Source of the DNA: Halorubrum rutilum
GTDB lineage: Archaea > Halobacteriota > Halobacteria > Halobacteriales > Haloferacaceae
Assembly: GCF_024494565.1 (NCBI RefSeq)
Contig: NZ_JANHDN010000012.1
Coordinates: forward strand, 1 to 64,000
Direction: 5' to 3'
DNA: 64,000 nt
Both the position numbers and the translations under genes were made by a program. The notes below the pieces were generated by a model. The model was not told the DNA's origin. It saw nothing but the letters and a program-made list of their open reading frames with translations, and ran no database searches. Below are positions 39,097 to 47,577 of the stretch, piece after piece; position 1 is the stretch's first letter, and every line of letters begins with the position of its first letter.

Positions 39097-40707
39097 CTAC
39101 TGCCGGGCGTCCAACCGCTCGACGCGGGTGATCAGCTCGTCGACGGCGGCCTCCTGGTCGTCAGTCGCCTCGACGATGCGGTCGGTCGCGTCCTCTGTGC
39201 GGTCGGAGCGCTCCCGGACCGCCTCCAGCGATGACGTGAGCTCCTCGACGGTTGCGGCCTGGTCGTCCGTGGTCCGGGCGACCTCGGCGACCCCCGCGGC
39301 CGCCTCGTCGACCGCGTCGGCGATCTCCTCCAGCGAGTCGAGCACCGTCTCGATCTCGGTCCCGGCGTCCTCGATGCGGTCGTGCGAGCGCTCGACGGCG
39401 GTGCTCGTCTCGTCGGACTGCGCCTGGAGCTCCGCGAGGCTCTCCGTGATCTCCTCGGTGTAACCGCGGGTCTCGTCGGCGAGCTTCTTCACCTCCTCGG
39501 CGACGACCGCGAAGCCGTCCCCGCCCTCCCCGGCGCGGGCGGCCTCGATGTTGGCGTTCAGCGCGAGCAGGTTCGTCTGCTCGGCGACGTCGGAGATGAC
39601 CTCGATGACCTCCTCGATGTCGTCCATGCGCTCCGAGAGCGCGCCCACGCTCTCGACGAGCTCGTCGCCGATCTCGACCACGTCCTCGGTCGCCTCCCGG
39701 GCGTCCTCGCTGGCGTCGAGTCCCTCGTCGGCGGCCTCGCTGGCGGCGACCGCGGCCGAGTCGACCTGGTCGGCGGTGGCGGCGACCTCCTCCATGCCGG
39801 CCGAGAACGACTGCATCTCGGAGACGCTCTCCTCTAACAGCTCGTTCTGCTCGTCGACGTTCTCGGCGATGTCGGCGGCGGCCCCGCTCGCCTCCTGGAC
39901 GGTCTCGTCGATCTGGCGCGCCTGCTCGTGGACGCTCTCGGAGAGGTCCTGGAGGTTCTCGGCCATCCCGTTGACGACGCCGATGACGGCCAGCAGCTCC
40001 TCGTCGAGGATCTCGCACTCCTCGTGGCAGACGGCGCGGGCGTCGAGGTCGCCCTCCCCGATCTCCTCGGCCGTCTCGCGGATCTCCGAGACCAGCCGCT
40101 TCGTCGCGTCGCGCTCGTTGACGTTCTCGGTGCGGTCGATGACGACCTCGGTGACGCCGACGAGCTCGTCGCCGTCGTACAGCGGGGTCGCCGTGAACTC
40201 GATGTGCTTCTCGTCGCCGTGGCGGTCCACCATGGTGCTGGTGTCGCGGTAGCGGTCCTCCGCCGAGCCGCAGCGCTCGACCCCGTACACCTCGTCCGCG
40301 GTCTCGGGCGCGTCGAGCACCTTGTCGGCGAGGGTGTCGGCCCGGCGGCCGTCGGGGTAGAACAGCTCCGAGACGTGGCCGTGCCCGACGGCGTCCTCGC
40401 GCTCGGCGCCCGTGAGCGAGGCGATCGACTCGTTCCACTCGGCGACGTTGCCGTCGGCGTCGAGGATGAACGTCGGCACGCTCGTCGCGTCGAACACCTG
40501 CTCGAAGCCGGCGGCCGCGAGCGTCCCGGCGCGGTCGACGCCCTCCTCCTCGGTGATCTCGTACTCCTCGCCGTCGTCCCGCTCTCGCCCCCCGCTGGGC
40601 GCTCCGCCGGCGTCGGGGCCGTCGACGACGACGCCCCCGTCCGGGACCGACCGCGAGTTCCGATCCCGTCCGAACACGCTCCGGAGCAGTCCGCGAAGTC
40701 CCGTCAT
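39097..40707 (-). CDS. Soluble PAS-containing chemotaxis transducer
   Basis: A 536-residue methyl-accepting protein with no membrane helix, so it senses inside the cell. It starts at 40707 (MTGLRGLLRSVFGRDRNSRS). One PAS domain spans about residues 70-195 (VFDATSVPTFILDADGNVAE, ...IEFTATPLYDGDELVGVTEV). A HAMP-like linker with an odd AVCHEECEILDEELLAVIGV follows. The signalling hairpin is VISDVAEQTNLLALNANIEA with ARAGEGGDGFAVVAEEVKKL. Glu/Gln pairs in the flanking coiled coil are likely methylation sites. The CHEEC cluster could bind a metal. No che genes are nearby. Confidence 0.93.
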   Translation of the reverse strand: MTGLRGLLRSVFGRDRNSRSVPDGGVVVDGPDAGGAPSGGRERDDGEEYEITEEEGVDRAGTLAAAGFEQVFDATSVPTFILDADGNVAEWNESIASLTGAEREDAVGHGHVSELFYPDGRRADTLADKVLDAPETADEVYGVERCGSAEDRYRDTSTMVDRHGDEKHIEFTATPLYDGDELVGVTEVVIDRTENVNERDATKRLVSEIRETAEEIGEGDLDARAVCHEECEILDEELLAVIGVVNGMAENLQDLSESVHEQARQIDETVQEASGAAADIAENVDEQNELLEESVSEMQSFSAGMEEVAATADQVDSAAVAASEAADEGLDASEDAREATEDVVEIGDELVESVGALSERMDDIEEVIEVISDVAEQTNLLALNANIEAARAGEGGDGFAVVAEEVKKLADETRGYTEEITESLAELQAQSDETSTAVERSHDRIEDAGTEIETVLDSLEEIADAVDEAAAGVAEVARTTDDQAATVEELTSSLEAVRERSDRTEDATDRIVEATDDQEAAVDELITRVERLDARQ

Positions 40708-40892
40708 AACTACGTGGGATTCCCCCAAGCCTCCGGATAAACCGTTCCCTCCGTTACTCACGTCTGATAATCGCCCGGTCGGAGGGAGAGGAAAGGCGGG
40801 CGACCGAACACGTCGTCGCGCCCCCGCGGCGGCTCGCCTCCTCCGGCCCCCGCCCGCAGCGTTCAAACGCGTCGGGCGGCTACTCGGATTCG

Positions 40893-42677
40893 ATGGACGC
40901 CGACGCCGTGCGCGAGCGGGCCGCGGACCTCCCGACCGAGCCCGGCGTCTACCAGTTCCAGGCGGGAGAGACGACGCTGTACGTCGGCAAGGCGGTCGAC
41001 CTCCGGGACCGGGTGCGGTCGTACACCGACCCGCGCTCGGGGCGCATCCGGGGCATGGTCGCCCGCGCCGACCGGATCGAGTTCGCGGTCACGGACACCG
41101 AGACGCAGGCCCTGCTGTTGGAGGCGAACCTGATCAAGCGGCTCCGGCCGCGGTTCAACGTCCGGCTGAAGGACGACAAGTCGTACCCGCTGATCGCCGT
41201 GACCGACCACCCGGTCCCGCGCATCGAGGTCACCCGCGACCCGGAGGAGGGCGCGGTCGCGTACGGCCCCTTCACCGACAAGGGCCGGGTCGACGCCGTG
41301 GTGAAGGCGATCCGCGACGAGTACCGGCTCCGCGGCTGCTCGGACCACAAGTACGCGAACCGCGACCGCCCCTGCCTCGACTACGAGATGGGGATCTGCT
41401 CGGCCCCCTGCACCGGGGAGATATCTCCCGAGGAGTACGCCGAGGACGTGGCTGCAGTCCACCGGTTCCTGGAGGGCGAGACGGGCGTCCTCGCCGACCC
41501 GCTGCGCCGGCGGATGGAGGCCGCCGCCGAGGACGCGGAGTTCGAGCGCGCCGCCAACCTCCGGGACCGCCTCGAAGCGGTCGAGGCGTTCCACGGCGAG
41601 GGCGGCGAGGCCGTCAGCGACCGCTCCGACGACCGCACCGTCGACGTGCTCGCGGCCGCCGTCGAGGGCGACACCGCCCGCGTCGCCCGGCTCCACAGCG
41701 AACGCGGCCAGCTGGTCGACCGGAGCCGCCACCGGCTGGACGCGGCCGCGGTGGGGGACGGCGAGGCGGCGGACCCGACCGAGGGCGCCCCCGCCGACCC
41801 CGACGCCAACACCCCCGCCGCGGTGCTCTCCGCGTTCCTCACGCAGTACTACGCCGAGCGCGAGTTCCCGGACGCGGTCCTCCTGGCCGAGCGCCCCGCC
41901 GACCCCGACGTGGTCGACTGGCTGGAGGCCGAGGGGGTCGCGGTCCGGGTCCCCGGCGCGGGCCGCGAGGCGAAGCTCGTCGAGCTCGCGCTCAAGAACG
42001 CCCGCAAGCGCGGCGGCCGCGACGACCCGGTCGGCGCGCTCGGCGAGCGCCTCGGGATCGACCGTCCGGCCCGGATCGAGGGGTTCGACGTGAGCCACGC
42101 GCAGGGGACCGCGGTGGTCGGCTCCGACGTCTGCTTCGTCGACGGGAGCGCCGAGACGGCCGACTACCGCCGGAAGAAGCTCACCGATCGCAACGACGAC
42201 TACGCCAACATGCGCGAGCTGGTCCGGTGGCGCGCCGAGCGCGCGGTCGAGGGGCGGGACGACCGCCCCGACCCCAACCTCCTCCTGATCGACGGGGGCG
42301 AGGGGCAGCTCGGCGCCGCCCGCGACGCCCTCGCGGAGACCGGCTGGGACGTGCCCGTCGTCGCCCTGGCGAAGGCCGAGGAGCTGGTCGTCACCCCGAC
42401 CGGCACCCGGCGGTGGGACGACGACGCCCCCGAGCTCCACCTGCTCCAGCGCGTGCGCGACGAGGCGCACCGCTTCGCGGTCTCGTACCACCAGACCGTC
42501 CGCGACGAGGTGGCGACCGTCCTCGACGACGTGCCCGGCGTCGGGCCGGAGACGCGTCGGCGGCTGCTCCGGCGGTTCGGCTCGGTCGAGAACGTCCGCG
42601 ACGCCTCCCGCGCGGACCTCACCGACGTCGACGGCGTCGGCGACGCGACGGCCGAGACGATCCGGGAGCGATTGTAA
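40893..42677 (+). CDS. uvrC: Excinuclease ABC subunit C
   Basis: UvrC makes the dual incision in nucleotide excision repair with UvrA and UvrB. The 594-residue product has the GIY-YIG domain ([20 protein letters not shown]), the cysteine cluster ([20 protein letters not shown] with GICSAPC), a UVR-like helix pair, the RNase H-like nuclease with [20 protein letters not shown] and [20 protein letters not shown], and two C-terminal helix-hairpin-helix motifs ([39 protein letters not shown]). An acidic insertion in the middle is usual for halophiles. Element copy 5 begins nine bases after its stop. Confidence 0.95.
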   Translation: MDADAVRERAADLPTEPGVYQFQAGETTLYVGKAVDLRDRVRSYTDPRSGRIRGMVARADRIEFAVTDTETQALLLEANLIKRLRPRFNVRLKDDKSYPLIAVTDHPVPRIEVTRDPEEGAVAYGPFTDKGRVDAVVKAIRDEYRLRGCSDHKYANRDRPCLDYEMGICSAPCTGEISPEEYAEDVAAVHRFLEGETGVLADPLRRRMEAAAEDAEFERAANLRDRLEAVEAFHGEGGEAVSDRSDDRTVDVLAAAVEGDTARVARLHSERGQLVDRSRHRLDAAAVGDGEAADPTEGAPADPDANTPAAVLSAFLTQYYAEREFPDAVLLAERPADPDVVDWLEAEGVAVRVPGAGREAKLVELALKNARKRGGRDDPVGALGERLGIDRPARIEGFDVSHAQGTAVVGSDVCFVDGSAETADYRRKKLTDRNDDYANMRELVRWRAERAVEGRDDRPDPNLLLIDGGEGQLGAARDALAETGWDVPVVALAKAEELVVTPTGTRRWDDDAPELHLLQRVRDEAHRFAVSYHQTVRDEVATVLDDVPGVGPETRRRLLRRFGSVENVRDASRADLTDVDGVGDATAETIRERL

Positions 42678-42685
42678 GTGAATCC

Positions 42686-43003
42686 GCGGTGGCGCGTGCC
42701 TCCGAGTGGCCGCCGAAGGCGGCCGCGAGGAGCACGCGCGAGGGAGTCGCCCGGCCGGAGCGAAGCGGAGGCCGGGCGACGAGGCTGGGGAGGTGTGAGG
42801 CGCGGTTGCGGTGCTGTGCGGGGCGGGACTCAAAGGGGCAGCCGTGAGGCCGGTGGAGGCGACGTAAGCACCGCAGGGAGCGAACAGAGTGAGCGACCGA
42901 GGAGCGCAGCGAGCGTCCGGCAGCCTCACGGCTGGGGCTTTGGAGGTGTTCCCCGTAGTTCTGTTATCAGCCACGTATCGCCGAGCGACTGGGGCTTTGG
43001 AGG
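42686..43003 (-). repeat. Structured dispersed element, copy 5, with one extra head module
   Basis: It reads leftward. A head module begins at 43003 and the body at 42946. Main stem: 42923-42934 and 42839-42850 are complementary over twelve bases (minus-strand arm CAGCCGTGAGGC), then GCTGCCCCTTTGAGTCCC. The second hairpin has eleven-base arms GTCGCCCGGCC/GGCCGGGCGAC. The terminal hairpin nests GCGCGTGC/GCACGCGC around GGCCGCC/GGCGGCC. It fills the space between uvrC and thpR, reading away from thpR. Confidence 0.87.
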
Positions 43004-43022
43004 TATCCGTCGCGCCGATGGA

Positions 43023-43034
43023 GGTTTATAAACC
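43023..43034. promoter_or_regulatory. Palindromic TATA box between element copy 5 and thpR
   Basis: GGTTTATAAACC is a perfect palindrome. On the minus strand TTATAAA starts 28 bases before the head of copy 5. A second TTATAAA at 43059-43065 lies 27-33 bases before thpR and would serve that gene on the plus strand. Confidence 0.5.
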
Positions 43035-43091
43035 AGCGAGCGATTCCGCGCCAGACACTTATAAACGAACTCGATCAAAGACTCGCACGTA

Positions 43092-43688
43092 ATGCGCGCG
43101 TTCTTCGCCGTCGACCTCCCGGACGCGCTGGCCGACCCGCTCGCGGCGGTCCAAGACGACCTCGACGACGCCGAAGGGCTGCGGGTCACCGACCCGACGC
43201 AGGCGCACGTGACGCTGAAGTTCCTCGGCGAGGTCGACTCCGAGAGCGACCCCGACGACGACCGCCCCGCCCTCAACGACGTGATCGCGGCCGGCGAGCG
43301 CGCGGTCGAGTCGGCCTCGGTCGAGGGCGCTTCCGTCGCGCCCTTCGACTGCGAGGTCGCGGGGCTCGGCGTCTTCCCCGACCTCGACTACGTCTCCGTC
43401 GTCTGGGCGGGGGTCGACGAGGGGACCGCGGCGCTGACCGCGCTCCACGAGGCGCTCGAACGGGAGACGACCGCGATCGGCGTCGACCCGGAGGAGCACG
43501 CGTTCACCCCGCACGTCACACTCGCGCGGATGGACGACGCCCGCGGGAAGGGGCTGGTTCAGCGCGTCGTCCGCGGTCGCGACCCGCGGTTCGGGCGGTT
43601 CACGGTCGACGACGTGCGGCTCGTGGAGTCGACGCTGACGCCAGACGGTCCGGAGTACGAGACGATCGAGACGTTCTCGTTGGACTGA
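43092..43688 (+). CDS. thpR: RNA 2',3'-cyclic phosphodiesterase ThpR (2H family)
   Basis: Hydrolyses 2',3'-cyclic phosphates on RNA and can join 2'-5' linkages with tRNA halves in vitro. The 198-residue product begins MRAFFAVDLPDALADPLAAV. The two HxT motifs are DPTQAHVTLKFLGEV near residue 37 and HAFTPHVTLARMDDARGKGL near residue 142, both with complete catalytic His and Thr. EYETIETFSLD is the usual C-terminal strand. It has its own TATA box (TTATAAA at 43059), a T7 run after the stop, and element copies on both sides reading outward. Confidence 0.93.
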   Translation: MRAFFAVDLPDALADPLAAVQDDLDDAEGLRVTDPTQAHVTLKFLGEVDSESDPDDDRPALNDVIAAGERAVESASVEGASVAPFDCEVAGLGVFPDLDYVSVVWAGVDEGTAALTALHEALERETTAIGVDPEEHAFTPHVTLARMDDARGKGLVQRVVRGRDPRFGRFTVDDVRLVESTLTPDGPEYETIETFSLD

Positions 43689-43689
43689 G

Positions 43690-43696
43690 TTTTTTT
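43690..43696 (+). terminator. Oligo-T terminator of thpR
   Basis: Seven T residues start two bases after the thpR stop codon, a strong archaeal termination signal. It isolates thpR from element copy 6. Confidence 0.6.
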
Positions 43697-43748
43697 ACTA
43701 ACAACCCGTTCTGGCGCGGAGCGCACCGCCACTGTCCGGGTCACTCTC

Positions 43749-43755
43749 TTATAAA
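43749..43755 (+). promoter_or_regulatory. TATA box ahead of element copy 6
   Basis: TTATAAA followed by TT begins 34 bases before CCTCCAAAG of copy 6. The segment GATCGACGGCGAAC between box and element is shared with copy 2. Confidence 0.55.
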
Positions 43756-43782
43756 TTGACTCTGATTGATCGACGGCGAACA

Positions 43783-44039
43783 CCTCCAAAGCCCCAGCCG
43801 GGGGGACTCGATGCGCTCGCTGTGCTCCTCGGTCGCTCACTTCGTTCGCTCCCTGCGGTGCTTGCGTCGCGCGTCTTCGTCCTCCCGGCTGCCCCTTTGA
43901 GTCCCGCCCCCCACAGCCCCGCGCCTCACGCCTCCCCAGCCTCGCGGTTCGCGCTCTCCGAGCGCTCACCGCGTCCCTCGCGCGTGCTCCTCGCGGCCTC
44001 CGCTTTCGCTCCGGCCGCTCGGAGGCACGCGCCACCGCG
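43783..44039 (+). repeat. Structured dispersed element, copy 6
   Basis: It starts CCTCCAAAGCCCCAGCC with no extra head. Its main stem has arms CAGCCGGGGGGAC and GTCCTCCCGGCTG with one mismatch, then CCCCTTTGAGTCCC. The second hairpin is nearly identical to that of copy 4 (CGGTTCGCGCTC/GAGCGCTCACCG), and the terminal arms are GCGCGTGC/GCACGCGC. It lies between thpR and the end of the CNNM/CorC gene. Confidence 0.85.
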
Positions 44040-44055
44040 ACCGCCCCGCAAATCG

Positions 44056-45348
44056 TCAGTCGTCGTTACTCGCGTCGTCGCCCGTCGGCTCCACGATTTC
44101 GCCCTCACCCGCGTACTCGACGCGAACCCGGGTGACCCGCGTCGCGGTCGCGTCCGTGACCGCGAGCGTGACGTCGTCGAGTTCGACGCGGTCGCCCTCC
44201 TCGGGGACGCGCCCGAGCCGCTGGGTGATCAGCCCCGCGACCGTCTCGGCGCCGTCGCTCGGCAGCGCGAGGCCGAGCGTCTCGTTGAGGTGCGCGACCG
44301 TGGTCCAGCCGTGGACCACCGCGGCGTCGGGGCCGAGCACGTCGACGTGGTCGTGCTCCCACCGCCCGACCAGCTCGCCGACGACCTCCTCGATCACGTC
44401 CTCCAGGGTGACGAGCCCGACGACCGCGCCGAACTCGTCGACGACGACCGCCAGCCGGAGGCCGTCGGCGCGCATCGTCGCGAACAGCTCGTCGAGCGGC
44501 TGCGTCTCCGGGACGAACGTCGGCTCGCGCAGCACACTCGCGAGGTCCTCGCCGGCCTCGTCCGCGCGGATCGCGTCGCGCACGTCGACGGTCCCGACCA
44601 CGTCGTCGCGGTTCTCGCCGTAGACGGGCATCCGGGTGACGCCCTCGCTCGCGGCCGTCGAGAGGACGTCCGCGGGGGTCGCGGTGTCCGGGATCGCCAC
44701 CATGTCGGTGCGCGGGACCATCACCGACGAGACGCGGGTCGACCCGAGGTCGAGGACGCCGCGGATCATCGCGCTCTCGTCGGCGTCGAGCGCCCCCGCG
44801 GCCTCCCCGGAGAGCACGAGCGTCGCGATCTCCTCCCGCGTGAGGTACGACTCGATGTCGGATTCGCCGCCCGTGAACCGGTTGACGATCCCCGAGAGCG
44901 CCTCGAAGACGTACAGCACGGGCCGGATGATCCGCTGGACGGCCGCGACCGGCCGCGAGACGCGCAGCGCGTGCTTCTCGGCGTTCGCCACCGCGTACGA
45001 CTTCGGCGCGATCTCGCCGAAGACGATGATGAACACGGAGGTGATCGCGGTCGAGGCCGTGGCCGCCTGGCCGCCGGAGAAGCCGAACCGCACGAACACC
45101 GCGGTCGCGACCGAGGCGGCCGCGATGTTGGCGACGTTGTTGCTCACGAGGGCCGTGACGAGGAAGCGGTGCGAGTCCTCCCGCAGCGCCGAGAGCGCCC
45201 GCGCGCCCGGCACGTCGGCGGCGAGCAGCGAGTCGATCCGGTGCGTCGGCACGGAGAAGACGGCCAGCTCCGAGCTGGAGAAGAAGGCGCTGATCCCCGT
45301 CAACACGAGGATGGCGGCCACCCCGGCGAACGCGATCGTGATGTCCAT
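44056..45348 (-). CDS. CNNM/CorC-type (hemolysin family) membrane protein with CBS domains
   Basis: A 430-residue protein of the family that exports magnesium or other divalent cations. The N-terminal CNNM (DUF21) membrane domain contains ISAFFSSSELAVFSVPTHRI and FIIVFGEIAPKSYAVANAEK. Two CBS domains follow (VMVPRTDMVAIPDTATPADV; VLREPTFVPETQPLDELFAT with AVVVDEFGAVVGLVTLEDVI). A CorC_HlyC domain ends the protein (VHGWTTVAHLNETLGLALPS). Its CBS domains would sense nucleotide and Mg. Its tail converges on element copy 6. MgtE importers are encoded at 27382-28583. Confidence 0.9.
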   Translation of the reverse strand: MDITIAFAGVAAILVLTGISAFFSSSELAVFSVPTHRIDSLLAADVPGARALSALREDSHRFLVTALVSNNVANIAAASVATAVFVRFGFSGGQAATASTAITSVFIIVFGEIAPKSYAVANAEKHALRVSRPVAAVQRIIRPVLYVFEALSGIVNRFTGGESDIESYLTREEIATLVLSGEAAGALDADESAMIRGVLDLGSTRVSSVMVPRTDMVAIPDTATPADVLSTAASEGVTRMPVYGENRDDVVGTVDVRDAIRADEAGEDLASVLREPTFVPETQPLDELFATMRADGLRLAVVVDEFGAVVGLVTLEDVIEEVVGELVGRWEHDHVDVLGPDAAVVHGWTTVAHLNETLGLALPSDGAETVAGLITQRLGRVPEEGDRVELDDVTLAVTDATATRVTRVRVEYAGEGEIVEPTGDDASNDD

Positions 45349-45462
45349 GCGTCTCCCTGCGTCCGGATATCAAAGGGAGTACCGGAGCGGCGGCGTCGGA
45401 CGGACGCGTCCGCCGGTCGCGAGTCGCCGTCGACCGCGATCCGGGTGACCACGAACGAGCCG

Positions 45463-45486
45463 CTTCCACCGGAAATGAAGGGGTGA
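45463..45486 (+). promoter_or_regulatory. ORB-like motif upstream of serA
   Basis: CTTCCACCGGAAATGAAGGG followed by GTGA matches the origin pattern TTCCAnnnGAAACnnAGGGGTG with one change (GAAAT for GAAAC). It lies in the gap between the CNNM/CorC gene and serA, some 24 kb from the origin. Confidence 0.45.
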
Positions 45487-45570
45487 AATACGCACGGACG
45501 CGGATCGCCGCGGACGGCAAAACGGCGCGATGAGGAAAGCGTTAACCTCGCGCCGCCGGTGGATCCGGAC

Positions 45571-47175
45571 ATGAAGGTACTCGTGACCGACCCCATCGCG
45601 GACCCGGGGTTGGACCGACTCCGAGACGCCGGCCACGAGGTCGAAACGGACTACGAGGTCGAGGGGGAGGCCCTCCTCGACGCCGTGAGCGACGCGAACG
45701 CGCTCATCGTCCGCTCCGGGACCGAGGTCACCGAGGCCGTCTTCGAGGCCGCCCCCGACCTCGTCATCGTCGGCCGCGCCGGCATCGGCGTCGACAACAT
45801 CGACATCGAGGCCGCCACCGACCACGGCGTCATCGTCGCCAACGCGCCCGAGGGGAACGTCCGGGCCGCCGCCGAGCACACCGTCGCGATGACGTTCGCC
45901 GTCGCGCGCTCGATCCCGCAGGCGCACGGCCGCCTCCTCGGCGGCGAGTGGGCCAAGGGCGAGTTCCTCGGCACCGAGGTGAACAACAAGACGCTCACCA
46001 TCGTCGGGCTCGGCCGCGTCGGCCAGGAGGTCGCCAAGCGGCTCGACTCGCTCGGGATGGACCTCGTCGTCTACGACCCGTACATCTCCGAGGAGCGCGC
46101 CGACCGGCTCGGCGCCGAGCTCGTGGAGGACCTCCACGAGGCGCTCGCCCGTGGCGACTTCGCGACGGTGCACACCCCGCTCCTCCCCGAGACCGAGGGA
46201 ATGATCGGGGAAGACGAGCTGGCGCAGCTGGAGGGCGGCTACCTCATCAACTGCGCGCGCGGCGGCATCGTCGACGAGGACGCGCTCGCGGCGGCGGTCG
46301 ACGACGGCGTCCTCGCGGGCGCCGCGCTCGACTCCTTCGCCGAGGAGCCGCTCCCGGGGGACTCGCCGCTGCTCGACGTCGAGGAGATCGTCTTGACCCC
46401 GCACCTCGGCGCCTCGACAGAGGCCGCACAGGAGAACGTCGCCGTCGACACCGCGGAGGCCGTGCTCGCGGCGTTCAACGACGAACCGGTGCTCACCGCG
46501 CTCAACGCCCCCTCCGTCGACGAGACCGCGTTCCCGCGGATCAAGCCGTACATCGCCGTCGCGGAGACCGCCGGGAAGGTCGCCGCGCAGCTGCTCGACG
46601 GCCGCATCACCGAGGTGGAGGCGACCTACGAGGGCGACATCGCCGAGGAGGACGTCGACCTCGTCACCGCGAGCGCGCTGAAGGGCGTCTTCGAGCCGCT
46701 GGAGTGGCAGGTGAACTCGGTGAACGCGCCGCGGCTCGCCGAGGAGCGCGGCATCGACGTCACCGAGTCGAAGACCCGCCAGACGGAGGACTTCCAGAGC
46801 CTCGTGCGCGTCGCCGTCCGCAACGGCGACGACGCCATCGCGGTCGAGGGGACCCTGTTCGCCGGCGAGGACCCGCGGATCGTCCGGATCGACGGGTTCC
46901 GCGTCGACGCGGTCCCGTACGGCCACATGCTGGTCGCGCGCAACACCGACGAGCCGGGCGTCATCGGGCTCATCGGCACCGTCCTCGGCGACCACGACGT
47001 CAACATCGCCGGGATGTACAACGCCCGCGAGACGCAGGGCGGCGAGGCGCTCACCGTCTACAACCTCGATCAGGACGTGCCCGACGAGGCCATCGAGGCG
47101 CTGCTCGACGACGACCGGATCGTCGAGGTCACGGAGATCACGCTGGACGAGGCGGACGAGCGGAAGGCGGAGTAA
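45571..47175 (+). CDS. serA: D-3-phosphoglycerate dehydrogenase
   Basis: First step of the phosphorylated serine pathway (3-phosphoglycerate to phosphohydroxypyruvate, NAD-dependent). The 534-residue long-type enzyme starts MKVLVTDPIADPGLDRLRDA; an upstream GTG at 45559 adds only four residues. RAGIGVDNIDIEAATDHGVI, the NAD loop TIVGLGRVGQEVAKRLDSLG, the catalytic arginine in LINCARGGIVDEDALAAAVD and the histidine in VLTPHLGASTEAAQENVAVD are present. An intervening domain and a C-terminal ACT domain (NTDEPGVIGLIGTVLGDHDV) allow serine feedback. It ends exactly where the convergent vapC gene ends. Confidence 0.96.
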   Translation: MKVLVTDPIADPGLDRLRDAGHEVETDYEVEGEALLDAVSDANALIVRSGTEVTEAVFEAAPDLVIVGRAGIGVDNIDIEAATDHGVIVANAPEGNVRAAAEHTVAMTFAVARSIPQAHGRLLGGEWAKGEFLGTEVNNKTLTIVGLGRVGQEVAKRLDSLGMDLVVYDPYISEERADRLGAELVEDLHEALARGDFATVHTPLLPETEGMIGEDELAQLEGGYLINCARGGIVDEDALAAAVDDGVLAGAALDSFAEEPLPGDSPLLDVEEIVLTPHLGASTEAAQENVAVDTAEAVLAAFNDEPVLTALNAPSVDETAFPRIKPYIAVAETAGKVAAQLLDGRITEVEATYEGDIAEEDVDLVTASALKGVFEPLEWQVNSVNAPRLAEERGIDVTESKTRQTEDFQSLVRVAVRNGDDAIAVEGTLFAGEDPRIVRIDGFRVDAVPYGHMLVARNTDEPGVIGLIGTVLGDHDVNIAGMYNARETQGGEALTVYNLDQDVPDEAIEALLDDDRIVEVTEITLDEADERKAE

Positions 47176-47577
47176 TCAGTAGTCGACGACCGGGACGAAC
47201 GAGTCGAAGTCCTCGATGTTCCGGGTCGCGACAGTCATTCCTTCGGCCTCGGCGACCCCGGCGATAAGCAGATCCGCGGTGGCCGCGTCGACGGCTCGCC
47301 TCGTGTGTTCGTCGGAGCGGTACAGTTCCGCCTCGAACTCGCTCGCCGCCAAGGCGTGTTCGCTCGTGATCGCAACTATCTCGAGCCAGTCGAACGCCGC
47401 CGAGAGTTCCGCCGGATCGAACGCGTCGTTCAGCCGCCACCCGACTGCGACCTCCTTGTAGTTCATCGCCGTCGTCGCGAACTCATCGTTTTCGTGCGCT
47501 TCGAGGAATCGCCGAACGTCGTCAGCTCCGTTAAGATAATCGATGAGAAATGTGGTGTCGAGCAGGTACCGGGTCAC
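47176..47577 (-). CDS. vapC: PIN-domain toxin VapC
   Basis: Toxin of a type II toxin-antitoxin pair; PIN domains cut RNA with a metal held by acidic residues. The 133-residue product starts at GTG 47577: MTRYLLDTTFLIDYLNGADD carries the first aspartate. A glutamate in TTAMNYKEVAVGWRLN, then AATADLLIAGVAEAEGMTVA and ATRNIEDFDSF carry the remaining acidic residues. The start overlaps the antitoxin stop by four bases, so it is made after VapB. Its stop touches that of convergent serA with no base between. Confidence 0.88.
   Translation of the reverse strand: MTRYLLDTTFLIDYLNGADDVRRFLEAHENDEFATTAMNYKEVAVGWRLNDAFDPAELSAAFDWLEIVAITSEHALAASEFEAELYRSDEHTRRAVDAATADLLIAGVAEAEGMTVATRNIEDFDSFVPVVDY

Noticed and set aside
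39097..40866. Longer start for the transducer at 40866
   Set aside because: The extra 53 codons are arginine/glycine-rich with no family similarity, and ATG 40707 gives a normal start.
42678..43031. Arginine-rich ORFs inside the dispersed element copies
   Set aside because: Frames differ between copies and are not conserved; the conserved property is base pairing, not protein sequence.
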